Assembly: GCF_016127315.1 (NCBI RefSeq)
Contig: NZ_CP065997.1
Coordinates: 3,658,001-3,722,000, forward strand
Source: Achromobacter deleyi
GTDB lineage: Bacteria > Pseudomonadota > Gammaproteobacteria > Burkholderiales > Burkholderiaceae_B
Direction: 5' to 3'
Length of the DNA: 64,000 bases
Below the pieces are notes generated by a model, which did not search any database, had not been told where the DNA came from, and worked only from the letters and a program-made list of their open reading frames with translations. Positions within the stretch are counted from its first letter, which is position 1, and every line of letters begins with the position of its first letter. Below, in pieces: positions 25,386 to 34,547 of this stretch. Both the position numbers and the translations under genes were made by a program.

Positions 25386-26516
25386 TCAGGAGGCGCCGCG
25401 CCGCATCAGCGGCTGGAACAGATCGATGACGTCGCGGCAGTGCCGCTCCAGTGAAAAGGCGTCGGCGCGCCCGGGGCCGTCGGCCGCCAGTCTCGCGCGC
25501 ATGTCGCCGTCGTAGGCCAGGCGCCGCACCGCCGCGGCCAGGGCCGCCGCGTCGCCCACCGGCACCAGCAGCCCGTAGCGGCCGGCGTCGAGGATCTCGG
25601 CCGGCCCGTGCGGACAATCGGTGGATATGACGGGTACTCCCAGGCACAGGGCCTCGACCAGCACGTTGCCGAAGCTCTCGCGCACCGAGGTCAGGGCGAA
25701 GGCGCCGGCGCCGGCGATCACGGGGAAGGGGTTGTCGATGTGGCCGGCCAGCGTCACCGGGCTGCGCGACTCGCGCGCGTCGATGCGCTTTTGCAGGGCG
25801 GCGTGTTCCGAGCCTTCGCCCAGGATGGTGAAGCGGATACCGGGGTCGTCCAGCAGCGCGGCGGCATCGATCAGGGTGGCGTAGTCCTTGACGGCCTCCA
25901 GGCGGCCGACCGCGACCACGTGGTACGGCGTGGCCGCCGGTTCGGGCGTCGGCGGCGTCGCGCTCTGCTCGCGCACGTTGTCCAGCGGCACGCCGTTGTA
26001 GATGGTGCGCACCTTGCCGCGCAGCGGCGGGAACATGCTGACCAGGTCTTCCTTGACGCCGCGCGACACGCCGACGACGGCATCGTGGCGGCGATAGGTC
26101 TGGCTCACCAGCCAGCACTTGAGCCGCCGCATGCGCGACGCGCCGTAATGGATGGCGGGGCTGCTGTGCTCGAAGGCGACGGTGGCGAACTTGCCGCGCA
26201 ACAGCTTCTTGGCCAGCACCACCAGCATGTTGCACAGCAAGCCGTGCGAGCAGACGATGGCGGGCCGGTCGCGGCGGATCTGCCGCAGCAGCCGCCAGAA
26301 CGCCACCGGCAGCATCAGCCGCAGCGAGGCGGGCGATTCGATCACCGGCAGGGCCCGCGTCACGCGCGGATTGGCGACCGGGTATTCGCGGTTGCGCGAA
26401 CGCAGCAGGAACAGCGCGGCGTCCACGCCCCGCTCGGGCAGGGCATCGGCGATGAAGGCGACACATCTTCCGACGCCGCCGTGCAGGTCCGGCGCGACGA
26501 ACAGGACATCAGGCAT
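25386..26516 (-). CDS. Family 4 glycosyltransferase
   Basis: 376 residues, GT-B fold. N-terminal acceptor domain MPDVLFVAPDLHGGVGRCVA; C-terminal donor domain with VVAVGRLEAVKDYATLIDAA (about 193-212), FTILGEGSEHAAL and the E-x7-E region SVRESFGNVLVEALCLGVPV (about 277-296). A retaining transferase acting on the lipid-linked oligosaccharide is expected. The ATG at 26516 lies inside the end of the polymerase gene (8-bp overlap); a longer frame upstream is rejected because it reads through the polymerase gene. Confidence 0.9.
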   Translation of the reverse strand: MPDVLFVAPDLHGGVGRCVAFIADALPERGVDAALFLLRSRNREYPVANPRVTRALPVIESPASLRLMLPVAFWRLLRQIRRDRPAIVCSHGLLCNMLVVLAKKLLRGKFATVAFEHSSPAIHYGASRMRRLKCWLVSQTYRRHDAVVGVSRGVKEDLVSMFPPLRGKVRTIYNGVPLDNVREQSATPPTPEPAATPYHVVAVGRLEAVKDYATLIDAAALLDDPGIRFTILGEGSEHAALQKRIDARESRSPVTLAGHIDNPFPVIAGAGAFALTSVRESFGNVLVEALCLGVPVISTDCPHGPAEILDAGRYGLLVPVGDAAALAAAVRRLAYDGDMRARLAADGPGRADAFSLERHCRDVIDLFQPLMRRGAS

Positions 26517-27801
26517 GGGGCAGTACTCGCGGTAGCGGCCGGCGCTGGGCGTCCGGACGGAGGCTGGGAGCCGCGGGTGCGGGCGGAGGCACGGGCATGG
26601 CCCGCGCATTGCGTATCAGCGACAGGCAGTAGCACAGCAGGAAGCCGGTGAAGGCGGTCTTGGGGGCATACGCCAGGCCCCCCGAGAGCGAGTCGACGAA
26701 GATGTAGATCGGCGCCGTGGCGAGCAGGTAGCGCCGGTGCAGTTCGAGTCCGGGATGGGCGTAGCGCCGGAACAGCGACAGCAGCAGGATCAGCAGCGGC
26801 GGCAGCATGATCATCACCGTGCCGACGATGCCGAACTTCATCAGATAGAAGGCCCACGAGTTGTGCGCGAAGGTGCTCAGCTCGAAGCCGTTCTCGCCCA
26901 TCACCCAGCTGCGAAAACCCGCGCCCTTGCCGAACACCGGGCTCTCGGCGAACGAGTCCATCTGGCCCTGCATCTCCTGGATGCGGGCGCCGTAGCTGGA
27001 GTCCTCGTCCAGGCGCTCGACGCTGAAGACGCGGTTGGTCAGCACGTCCAGGTAGCCGATGCTGGCGAACACCAGGATGCCGGCCACCGCCGCCGGCGCG
27101 AAGATCATCACCACCCGGCGGCGTACGTCCGAGCCGGCCGCCAGCATCACCGCCAGCAGCACCGACACCATCAGCTGCAGGTACTGGCTGCGGTTCAGCG
27201 AGAACACCAGCGCCAGCAGCATGTACACCGTCAGCGCGTAGGCCTTGGGGCCGGACACGTTGAGCGTCTTGCGAAAGTACAGCAGCGACACCACGCCGAA
27301 CGGAATCGCCCAGACGCCGAGCCGCACGTTGCGCAGCGGGTTGGCGACGCTGAAGCCCTGCAACTGCTCCAGCAGCATCAGCGTGGCCACGGCCAGGCAC
27401 GCCGCCACGATGTACTTCTGCAGCAGCGCGTAGGCCGCCGGGCTGTCGATATCCTTGTAGCAAAGGAACGGCACGCTCAGGAAGTAGAAGACGATGCGCA
27501 GGTCGCGCGCCACGTCGCCGGTCTCGATGCCGGGATGATGCAGCGACACCAGCAGCAGGTAGATCACCGTCAGCACCTGCAGGCCCAGCAGCATGCCGAG
27601 CGTGCCGCGCGGCAGGGCATAGGCGGCGGGGTCCGCCAGCCGCAGCGCCTTGACCACCAGGATGGCGACGAACAGCACGTCGAACGGCGACAGCTTGAAG
27701 CTGCCGACCCCGAGGATGAAGTGATCGTCGTTCAGCGCCAGCGCGGTGAAGGCGAACAGGCCCAGCAGGTGCAGCGTGGAAAGACGGCGGTGCGGATGCA
27801 T
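26509..27801 (-). CDS. O-antigen ligase/polymerase-like membrane protein (Wzy)
   Basis: 430 residues with about ten or more predicted hydrophobic segments (for example LHLLGLFAFTALAL, MLLGLQVLTVIYLLLVSLHH, IVGTVMIMLPPLLILLLSLF) and a large periplasmic loop between about 250 and 300 containing FAESPVFGKGAGF and TFAHNSWAFYLMKFG, the pattern seen in Wzy polymerases and WaaL ligases. In this operon, next to a flippase, polymerisation of repeat units in the periplasm is the likely role. ATG at 27801. Sequence alone cannot separate polymerase from ligase. Confidence 0.85.
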   Translation of the reverse strand: MHPHRRLSTLHLLGLFAFTALALNDDHFILGVGSFKLSPFDVLFVAILVVKALRLADPAAYALPRGTLGMLLGLQVLTVIYLLLVSLHHPGIETGDVARDLRIVFYFLSVPFLCYKDIDSPAAYALLQKYIVAACLAVATLMLLEQLQGFSVANPLRNVRLGVWAIPFGVVSLLYFRKTLNVSGPKAYALTVYMLLALVFSLNRSQYLQLMVSVLLAVMLAAGSDVRRRVVMIFAPAAVAGILVFASIGYLDVLTNRVFSVERLDEDSSYGARIQEMQGQMDSFAESPVFGKGAGFRSWVMGENGFELSTFAHNSWAFYLMKFGIVGTVMIMLPPLLILLLSLFRRYAHPGLELHRRYLLATAPIYIFVDSLSGGLAYAPKTAFTGFLLCYCLSLIRNARAMPVPPPAPAAPSLRPDAQRRPLPRVLPHA

Positions 27802-27824
27802 GGCGGCTCCATGGCTGGGTGGGG

Positions 27825-28727
27825 TCAGTGCGCGGCCCAGTCGTCGCGTCCGAACAGCTTGATGGCCAGCTTCTCGACCAGGTACGACAGGTCGCCCTGG
27901 CGCGCGTGCGCCGCCACCTGCGACGCCCGGCACGACAGGCCGAACAGCTTGCCCATGCCCGGTTCGGTGCGGCGGATGCGCTCGACGATCTGCTGGCGTT
28001 CCTCCAGCAGCACGTCCTGCATCAACGCGGTCTTGGTCTCGTCATGGGCGGTGTACACGCCCATCGCGTCCGGCACGATCTGGTTGCGGCCTTCGCGCAG
28101 CAGGCGGCTCCACAGCTCCAGGTCCATGCAGTAGCGCATGCTTTCCTGCAGCAGGCCGTGCTTGAGCAGCAGGTCGCGACGGAAGATGGCCGACTGGTTC
28201 GGGATCGAGGCCTTGACCACGGTCAGCGTGCCGCGGTTGACGGGGGTGTAGTGGATCTTGCGGAAGATGTGGTTGTCGGCGTCGGCCACGAACAGGTTGC
28301 CGCTGACGATCGGCGCCCGGCCTCGCGCCGCCGCCGCGCCCAGCTTGCGCAGCGCGCCCGGGTAGTACAGGTCATCGGAGTTCTGCCAGCCGACGTAGTC
28401 GCCGGTGGCGCGCTCGAAGCCTTTGTTGATGGCGTGCGACTGGCCGCGGTCGGGCCCGCTTTCCCAGTGGGTCAGGTAGCGCTCGTACTTGCGGATGATG
28501 TCGACGCTGCCGTCGGTCGAGCCGCCATCGATGATGATGTATTCCAGCCGCGGATAGCCCTGGTTCAGCACCGAGACGATGGTGCGTTCCAGGAAGCGGG
28601 CCTGGTTGAACGAGGGGGTCACGATGGTCAGCTTGGGCAACAGGCCGCCGGCGATCGGCGCGGGCGGACGCAGCTCGCTCACGAAATCGATCAGTTGACG
28701 CGAGTACTCGTTGTGACGCTTGCGCAT
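27825..28727 (-). CDS. Family 2 glycosyltransferase
   Basis: 300 residues from the ATG at 28727, chosen because GAGG sits 6 nt upstream; an ATG five codons earlier (28742) is the alternative. GT-A domain: LTIVTPSFNQARFLERTIVS, YIIIDGGSTDGSVDIIRKY, then WQNSDDLYYPGAL with the metal-binding DD. Resembles inverting transferases of colanic-acid and capsule loci. Adds a sugar to the growing lipid-linked unit; the donor is unknown. Confidence 0.88.
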   Translation of the reverse strand: MRKRHNEYSRQLIDFVSELRPPAPIAGGLLPKLTIVTPSFNQARFLERTIVSVLNQGYPRLEYIIIDGGSTDGSVDIIRKYERYLTHWESGPDRGQSHAINKGFERATGDYVGWQNSDDLYYPGALRKLGAAAARGRAPIVSGNLFVADADNHIFRKIHYTPVNRGTLTVVKASIPNQSAIFRRDLLLKHGLLQESMRYCMDLELWSRLLREGRNQIVPDAMGVYTAHDETKTALMQDVLLEERQQIVERIRRTEPGMGKLFGLSCRASQVAAHARQGDLSYLVEKLAIKLFGRDDWAAH

Positions 28728-28747
28728 ATAAGACCTCAGCATGTTCA

Positions 28748-30064
28748 CTACCGGGTGGCCGCAGGCATTGCGCCCGGGTAGTCGGGCCGGGATTGACGGA
28801 TGGCGAGCGCCACGCCGGCCAGCGTGATCGCCGCGTAGGCCATGCGGCCCCAGGCCGCGGCATGCTCGCCCGCCGCGTGCACCAGGACGGCCATGACGCA
28901 CAGCATGGCCAGGCCGCCCAGGCCGTTGAGAATGGCGACCGCGCGCGAGTTGCCCAGCCCGAGCAGGGAAAAATGCGCCGCGGCGTTCAGCGACAGCAGC
29001 CCGGAGGCGGCGATCAGCAGACGGAAGGTGCCCAGGTGGCCCTCGGCCACCGCATGGCCCAGCAGCAGGTCCAGCAGCGGCTGGCTGACCGCCAGCACCG
29101 CCACGGTGGCGCCGGCCGACAGCAGCAGGTTCCACCACATCAGGCGGCGGATCTCCTCTTCGGCCGCGCCGGGGTGCGGCGGCGACGCGGCCAGGCGGCT
29201 GACGCGCGGCATGGCCTTCTGGAAGATCGCCACCGAGGCGGTGTGGATCATCTGGCCGACCTGCACGCCGACCGTGTAGATGGCCAGCGCGGCCGGGCCC
29301 ATCAGGCTGCCCACCAGCACCCGGTCGACCGAGCCGAACGCCAGGGCGCTCAGGCTGTTGAGCCAGGACCAGCGCGAGAACTTGAACGCCGCCAGCATCG
29401 CGCCGCGGTCGCGCACCGGGCGCACCAGCGCATGGCCGTAGCGGCGCGCGAACACGCGCATCTTGACCGAGCCGGCCAGCAGCAGGCCGACCGCCTGGGC
29501 CAGGCCGGTCCAGGTGGGCGAGGCGGTCAGCCAGGCGGTGGCGCAGGCCAGGGCCATGGTGCCGCTGCGGCTGAAGACCTCGCACAGGGCGGTGGCGCGG
29601 AAATCCTCGCGGCCCTTGAGGCAGCCGGACATCAGCTGGTCGTATTGCTGAGTCAGGTAGACGGCCAGCGCCGGCATGGCCAGCAGCGTCACGGCGACTC
29701 CGCCGAAGGTGGCGGCGGGCCAGCCCAGCCACACCACGCCCCACAGCAGCGCCGCGGCCGCCGTCACCACGCCGAGCGCGCAGCCGATCAGCGACATGGC
29801 CACGCCGGCCGCGCGGTAGGCGCCGCCCGGTTCGTGCATGCGTTCGGACACCAGCTTGGTGGCGGTCACGGCGGCGCCGAGGTTGGCGGCATTGCCGAAG
29901 CCGGCCAGCGCGATGATCATCGAGTACTGGCCGAAGCCCACCGTGCCCAGCTGGCGGAACAGGATGGGCAGCGCCACCAGCGCCGCGACCGGGCCGATGC
30001 CGTATTCCACCAGCCCCCAGAACGAGGCATTGCCGGCGACGTGCTTCCTGATGAGTCGGTACAT
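28748..30064 (-). CDS. wzx: Polysaccharide repeat-unit flippase (Wzx)
   Basis: 438 residues, almost wholly hydrophobic with about twelve membrane segments, beginning MYRLIRKHVAGNASFWGLVEYG, a typical start of Wzx/RfbX-type transporters of the MOP superfamily. Moves the undecaprenyl-linked repeat unit from the cytoplasmic to the periplasmic face for Wzy. It sits between the sugar-nucleotide genes and the glycosyltransferases. C-terminal helices after residue 340 are Ala/Leu-rich and less conserved. Confidence 0.88.
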   Translation of the reverse strand: MYRLIRKHVAGNASFWGLVEYGIGPVAALVALPILFRQLGTVGFGQYSMIIALAGFGNAANLGAAVTATKLVSERMHEPGGAYRAAGVAMSLIGCALGVVTAAAALLWGVVWLGWPAATFGGVAVTLLAMPALAVYLTQQYDQLMSGCLKGREDFRATALCEVFSRSGTMALACATAWLTASPTWTGLAQAVGLLLAGSVKMRVFARRYGHALVRPVRDRGAMLAAFKFSRWSWLNSLSALAFGSVDRVLVGSLMGPAALAIYTVGVQVGQMIHTASVAIFQKAMPRVSRLAASPPHPGAAEEEIRRLMWWNLLLSAGATVAVLAVSQPLLDLLLGHAVAEGHLGTFRLLIAASGLLSLNAAAHFSLLGLGNSRAVAILNGLGGLAMLCVMAVLVHAAGEHAAAWGRMAYAAITLAGVALAIRQSRPDYPGAMPAATR

Positions 30065-30094
30065 CGGTAGGCCTGTGCTCGGTTGGCGTGGCGC

Positions 30095-31048
30095 TCAGGC
30101 CACGGGCAGCGGCGGACGCGCCTGCTCGCGCAGGAAATGGCCATAGGCCAGCGTCACGCCATGGGTCAGCGAGATCTCCGGTTTCCAGCCCAGCGCGCGC
30201 ACCTTGGACGAGTCCATCAGCTTGCGCGGGGTGCCGTCGGGCTTGCTGGCGTCGTAGACGATGTTGCCCTGGTAGCCGACCACCTGCGCCACCACCCGGG
30301 CCAGCTCGGCGATGGACAGGTCCTGGCCGGCGCCGATGTTGTACATGCCCTCGGCCGTCGGGGTCTCCATCAGCATCACGCAGGCCCGCGCCAGGTCGTC
30401 CACGTACAGGAACTCGCGCAGCGGCTTGCCGCTGCCCCACAGCGTCACGCTGTCGTCGCCGGCCTCGCGGCCTTCGTGGAACTTGCGGATCAGCGCCGGC
30501 AGCACGTGACTGCTGTGCAGGTCGTAGTTGTCGTGCGGGCCATACAGATTGGTCGGCATGGCGCAGACGAAGTGCGCGCCGTACTCGCGCTGGTAGGCCT
30601 CGCACAGCTTCAGGCCGGCGATCTTGGCGATGGCGTACGGCTCGTTGGTGGCTTCCAGCGGGCCGGTCAGCAGCGCGTCCTCGCGCAGCGGCTGCGCCGC
30701 CTCGCGCGGATAGATGCAGGACGAGCCCAGGAACAGCAGCTTGCGCACGCCGGCCGCGTAGGCGGCGCGGATCACGTTGCACTGGATCATCAGGTTGCGA
30801 TAGAGGAAATCCACCGGATGGTTCTGGTTGGCCAGGATGCCGCCGACCTTGGCGGCCGCCAGGTACACCATGTCGACCGGCGTGGTCGAGAAGAAGCGGT
30901 GCACCTGGTTCTGGTTCTCCAGGTCCAGTTCGCTGTGGCTGCGCGTGATGACCTGGCGGTAGCCGCGCCCCTGCAGCTCGCGCACCAGCGCCGCGCCCAC
31001 CATGCCGCGATGGCCGGCCACGAACACGCGTTGATCCTGATGGCTCAT
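30095..31048 (-). CDS. fcl: GDP-L-fucose synthase
   Basis: 317 residues, short-chain dehydrogenase fold. NADP-binding VFVAGHRGMVGAALVREL (about 8-25); catalytic Ser region LGSSCIYPREAAQPL; Tyr-Lys pair in NEPYAIAKIAGLKLCEAY (about 134-151). Converts GDP-4-keto-6-deoxymannose to GDP-L-fucose by epimerisation and reduction. It starts 6 bp after gmd ends, the standard gmd-fcl order, giving the cell a fucose donor for the polymer. Confidence 0.96.
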   Translation of the reverse strand: MSHQDQRVFVAGHRGMVGAALVRELQGRGYRQVITRSHSELDLENQNQVHRFFSTTPVDMVYLAAAKVGGILANQNHPVDFLYRNLMIQCNVIRAAYAAGVRKLLFLGSSCIYPREAAQPLREDALLTGPLEATNEPYAIAKIAGLKLCEAYQREYGAHFVCAMPTNLYGPHDNYDLHSSHVLPALIRKFHEGREAGDDSVTLWGSGKPLREFLYVDDLARACVMLMETPTAEGMYNIGAGQDLSIAELARVVAQVVGYQGNIVYDASKPDGTPRKLMDSSKVRALGWKPEISLTHGVTLAYGHFLREQARPPLPVA

Positions 31049-31054
31049 GGCGGG

Positions 31055-32164
31055 CTACTCCTTGTAGGCGTAGATTTCGTAGCCGTTCTGCTCCACCAGG
31101 GCATCGCGGCGCGCGTCCTTCAGGTCGCTCTCGACCATCTCCTTGACCAGCTGGGCGAAGGTGGTGCGGGGCGACCAGCCCAGCTTTTCGCGCGCCTTGG
31201 TCGGATCGCCCAGCAGGGTCTCGACCTCGGTCGGGCGGAAGTAGCGCGGGTCGACCCGCACGATGACCTGGCCGGCCTTGATGTCGTGCACCGGGCTGAA
31301 CAGCACCGTGGCGGTCTCGTTCAGGCCTTCGCCTTCCCACGCCAGCAGGATGCCCAGTTCGCGCGCGGCGGTATTGATGAATTCGCGCACGCTGTACTGC
31401 ATGCCGGTGGCGATGACGTAGTCCTCCGGCGTATCCTGCTGCAGCATCAGCCACTGCATTTCGACGTAGTCGCGCGCATGGCCCCAGTCGCGCAGCGCCG
31501 ACAGGTTGCCCAGGTACAGGCATTCCTGCAGGCCCAGCACGATGCGGGCCAGGCCGCGGGTGATCTTGCGCGTCACGAAGGTCTCGCCGCGCTTGGGCGA
31601 TTCGTGGTTGAACAGGATGCCGTTGCAGGCGTACATGCCGTAGGCCTCGCGGTAGTTCACGCTGATCCAGTAGGCGTACAGCTTGGCCGCGGCGTAGGGG
31701 CTGCGGGGGTAGAACGGCGTGCTCTCGCGCTGCGGCGTTTCCTGCACCAGCCCGTACAGCTCGGAGGTCGAGGCCTGGTAGAAGCGCGCCTTGTCCTCCA
31801 GCTTGAGGATGCGGATGGCTTCCAGCAGGCGCAGGGTGCCCAGGCCGTCGGCGTTGGCGGTGTACTCCGGCTCTTCGAACGACACCCCGACGTGGCTCTG
31901 CGCCGCCAGGTTGTAGATTTCGTCGGGTTGCACCGATTGCACGATGCGGATCAGGCTGCAGGAGTCGGTCATGTCGCCGTGGTGCAGCACGAAGTTGCGC
32001 GGCTGGTCATGCGGATCCTGGTACAGGTGATCGATGCGCGCGGTGTTGAACAGCGATGCGCGCCGCTTGATGCCATGGACTTCATAGCCCCTGGCCAGCA
32101 GGAACTCGGCCAGGTATGCGCCGTCCTGTCCGGTGACGCCGGTAATCAGTGCCCGTTTTGGCAT
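31055..32164 (-). CDS. gmd: GDP-mannose 4,6-dehydratase
   Basis: 369 residues. Starts [20 protein letters not shown], the NADP-binding motif of Gmd, followed by [18 protein letters not shown] and the catalytic region [18 protein letters not shown] and [13 protein letters not shown] (YxxxK). Dehydrates GDP-D-mannose to GDP-4-keto-6-deoxymannose, the precursor of GDP-fucose. Its substrate comes from the manC and phosphomannomutase genes of this locus. Follows the VanZ-like gene by 10 bp. Confidence 0.97.
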   Translation of the reverse strand: MPKRALITGVTGQDGAYLAEFLLARGYEVHGIKRRASLFNTARIDHLYQDPHDQPRNFVLHHGDMTDSCSLIRIVQSVQPDEIYNLAAQSHVGVSFEEPEYTANADGLGTLRLLEAIRILKLEDKARFYQASTSELYGLVQETPQRESTPFYPRSPYAAAKLYAYWISVNYREAYGMYACNGILFNHESPKRGETFVTRKITRGLARIVLGLQECLYLGNLSALRDWGHARDYVEMQWLMLQQDTPEDYVIATGMQYSVREFINTAARELGILLAWEGEGLNETATVLFSPVHDIKAGQVIVRVDPRYFRPTEVETLLGDPTKAREKLGWSPRTTFAQLVKEMVESDLKDARRDALVEQNGYEIYAYKE

Positions 32165-32174
32165 GGTTTTATCC

Positions 32175-32582
32175 TTAAGACTTAGTCACTGCACGAAAGG
32201 AGCCGAAGGCTGCGGAACCGATGTTCAACGAGATTACTGTCGCACCCGCCGCGGAGATATCGGCCAGAAGGTCTAAGAGATCAGCTTGTCGATAGGCAAA
32301 AAAGGACTGGATGGTTTCGTCCAGCGCGCCCAGCGCCGTCACCGTGGCCAGCGCCGTCAGCGCGGGCCGGCGACGCACCGAGGCGTAGATCAGCGCCGTC
32401 AGAAAGGCGTAGGCCGCAAGGTGCAGGCGCTTGTCGCCGAAGGTGGCCGACATCTCGGCCGCCAGGCCCGGCAGGTTGCCCACCGTGACCAGCGCCAGGA
32501 AGAACAACGCGGCCGCGGGCAGGCAGACCCGCGCCACGCCCGGGCGCCAGAAGGATGAGGCCGCGCGCCGGGGATCAGACAC
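32175..32582 (-). CDS. VanZ-like small membrane protein
   Basis: 135 residues from a GTG start overlapping the end of manC by 8 bp. Hydrophobic helices at about 17-37, 54-70 and 75-90, and a VanZ-type core: [20 protein letters not shown] and [22 protein letters not shown]. VanZ-family proteins are inner-membrane proteins of uncertain role that recur in glycopeptide-resistance and exopolysaccharide loci. Being inserted between manC and gmd with tight spacing, it is very likely made with the exopolysaccharide machinery. Function unknown. Confidence 0.75.
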   Translation of the reverse strand: MSDPRRAASSFWRPGVARVCLPAAALFFLALVTVGNLPGLAAEMSATFGDKRLHLAAYAFLTALIYASVRRRPALTALATVTALGALDETIQSFFAYRQADLLDLLADISAAGATVISLNIGSAAFGSFRAVTKS

Positions 32583-34005
32583 GGCCGTACATGTCCTGGA
32601 AACGGACGATGTCGTCCTCGCCCAGATAGGCGCCGGACTGCACCTCGATGATTTCCAGCGGGATCTTGCCGGGGTTCTCCAGGCTGTGGACCTCGCCCAG
32701 CGGGATGTAGGTCGACTGGTTCTCGGTCAGCAGGTATTGCTTGTCGCCGTTGTAGATGCGCGCGGTGCCCGACACCACCACCCAGTGCTCGGCGCGGTGA
32801 TGGTGCATCTGCGACGACAGGCGCGCGCCCGGCTTCACGGTGATGCGCTTGACCTGGTAGCGCGGCCCCTGGCCCACCGAGTCATACGAGCCCCAGGGCC
32901 GCTGCACCTCGCGGTGGTGGTTGAGTTCGCGGCGGTGCTGGGTCTTGAAGACTTCCACCAGGCGCTTGACGTCCTGCGAGCGGGTCTTGTGCGCCACCAG
33001 CACGGCGTCGGCCGTTTCGATCACCACGATGTCGTCCAGCCCGACCGAGGCCACCAGCCGGCTGGTGGCATGGATGAGGCAGTTGCGCGAATCCTCCACC
33101 ATCACGTCGCCGCTGGTGGAGTTGCCCTCGGCCGTCTTGCGGGCGATGCCCCAGACCGCGTCCCAGGCGCCGACGTCGCTCCACGGCGTGGCCAGGGGGA
33201 TGACCACGGCGCTGTCGGTGCGTTCCATGATGGCGTAGTCCATCGAGTCGCTGGGGCAGGCCTCGAAGGCCGGGCCGTCCAGCTGGAACAGGCTGTTCTC
33301 GCCATGGCCGGCGGCCACCGCCGCGCGCACCTGCTGCAGGATGCGCGGCGCCAGCCGTTCCATCTCGGCCAGGAACACCGAGGCCTGGAAGGCGAACATG
33401 CCGCTGTTCCAGTAGTAGCTGCCGGACTCGATGAAACGCTGCGCCACTTCGGGCGAGGGCTTCTCGACGAAACGGCGCACGCGCCGCGCCGGCGCCAGCT
33501 CGTCTGACTCGGCCGCCTGGATGTAACCGTAGCCGCTCAGCGGCGCCGTGGGCGTGATGCCGAAGGTCACCAGGGCGCCCTGGCGCGCGGCCTGGTAGGC
33601 CTCGGCGAAGGCGGCGGCCAGCACCGGGCCATCCTCCAGCACGTGGTCGGACGGCATGATCAGCATGACCGGGTCCTCGCCGTCGCGCATCGCCCGCAGC
33701 GTGGCGGCGACGATGGCCGGCGCGGTATTGCGGGCGTGGGGCTCGAGCACGATCTCGGTGTCCTGGATGCCCAGTTCCTGCGCCTGTTCGGCCGCGATGT
33801 AACGGTGGGCGTCGTTGCAGACCAGCATCGGCCGCGCCTGGGCGTCGGCCGAGCCGAGCCGCAGCAGGGTGTTCTGCAGCAGGCTGCGGTCATCGGTCAA
33901 ACGGATGAACTGCTTCGGCAGCAGTTCGCGCGACAGGGGCCACAGGCGCGAACCCGAGCCGCCGCAAAGGATGACGGCCCGATAGGGGGGAAGGGGTTGG
34001 GTCAT
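32575..34005 (-). CDS. manC: Mannose-1-phosphate guanylyltransferase/mannose-6-phosphate isomerase
   Basis: 476 residues, bifunctional type II enzyme. N-terminal nucleotidyltransferase: AVILCGGSGSRLWPLSRELL (about 10-29) and LLPKQF; C-terminal cupin isomerase domain: RPWGSYDSVGQGPRYQVKRI and SSQMHHHRAEHWVVVSGTAR with metal-binding His residues. Makes GDP-mannose from mannose-1-P and GTP and interconverts fructose-6-P and mannose-6-P. ATG at 34005 preceded by AAGGAG and overlapping gmm by 4 bp. Confidence 0.96.
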   Translation of the reverse strand: MTQPLPPYRAVILCGGSGSRLWPLSRELLPKQFIRLTDDRSLLQNTLLRLGSADAQARPMLVCNDAHRYIAAEQAQELGIQDTEIVLEPHARNTAPAIVAATLRAMRDGEDPVMLIMPSDHVLEDGPVLAAAFAEAYQAARQGALVTFGITPTAPLSGYGYIQAAESDELAPARRVRRFVEKPSPEVAQRFIESGSYYWNSGMFAFQASVFLAEMERLAPRILQQVRAAVAAGHGENSLFQLDGPAFEACPSDSMDYAIMERTDSAVVIPLATPWSDVGAWDAVWGIARKTAEGNSTSGDVMVEDSRNCLIHATSRLVASVGLDDIVVIETADAVLVAHKTRSQDVKRLVEVFKTQHRRELNHHREVQRPWGSYDSVGQGPRYQVKRITVKPGARLSSQMHHHRAEHWVVVSGTARIYNGDKQYLLTENQSTYIPLGEVHSLENPGKIPLEIIEVQSGAYLGEDDIVRFQDMYGRV

Positions 34006-34547
34006 GGCGCTGACTCCTTGAAGTAGGCCTGGGTGTTCGGATGCGCGCCGGGATCGGCGGCGATGGCCGCCGGGGACTGCCAGCGGTAGCGGCGGTGCTG
34101 GCCCAGCGGCAGGCTGGCGATGTCCAGCGTCAGGTCGGCCTCGTAGGCGAGGACGACGTAATGGGTGGAACGGCCGGGTTCGCCGGCGAAATTGGTGTCG
34201 TAGAAGTGTTCGTACACGCCGCGCGGCCGCCAGGCGTGGGGCGGCAGCGTCACGCCCAGTTCCTCGCGGGCGATGCGCTGCAACGCCCGAGCCAGCGTCT
34301 CGTTCTTGCGGATGCGGCCGCCGGGCACGAACCAGGCGCCCTGGGCCGGCGGGTTGCTGCGCAGCCCGGTCAGGTAGCGGCCCTCGGCGTCGCGCAGCAG
34401 CAGGTCGATGGAGACCAGCGGCAGCATGTCCACCGCGCGGCGGAAGTCATCCTGGGCCAGCAGGCCGGGGGCCGGCGCGGCGGGGCCGGGCGCGAAACGC
34501 ACGCGCGCCGGGACGATCAGGGGCCAGCCGAGCGGTTCAGTAGACAT
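34002..34547 (-). CDS. gmm: GDP-mannose mannosyl hydrolase (Nudix)
   Basis: 181 residues. The segment GAWFVPGGRIRKNETLARAL followed by REELGV and later GVYEHFYDTNFAGEPGRSTH matches the GDP-mannose mannosyl hydrolase branch, in which the Nudix box is modified (first Gly-Gly-Arg kept, canonical REUXEE altered). Hydrolyses GDP-mannose or GDP-glucose to GDP and the sugar, probably tuning the pool used for fucose synthesis; the same gene sits in the colanic-acid locus. Extra Pro/Ala-rich N-terminus of about 30 residues. Overlaps the phosphotransferase gene by 11 bp. Confidence 0.9.
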   Translation of the reverse strand: MSTEPLGWPLIVPARVRFAPGPAAPAPGLLAQDDFRRAVDMLPLVSIDLLLRDAEGRYLTGLRSNPPAQGAWFVPGGRIRKNETLARALQRIAREELGVTLPPHAWRPRGVYEHFYDTNFAGEPGRSTHYVVLAYEADLTLDIASLPLGQHRRYRWQSPAAIAADPGAHPNTQAYFKESAP

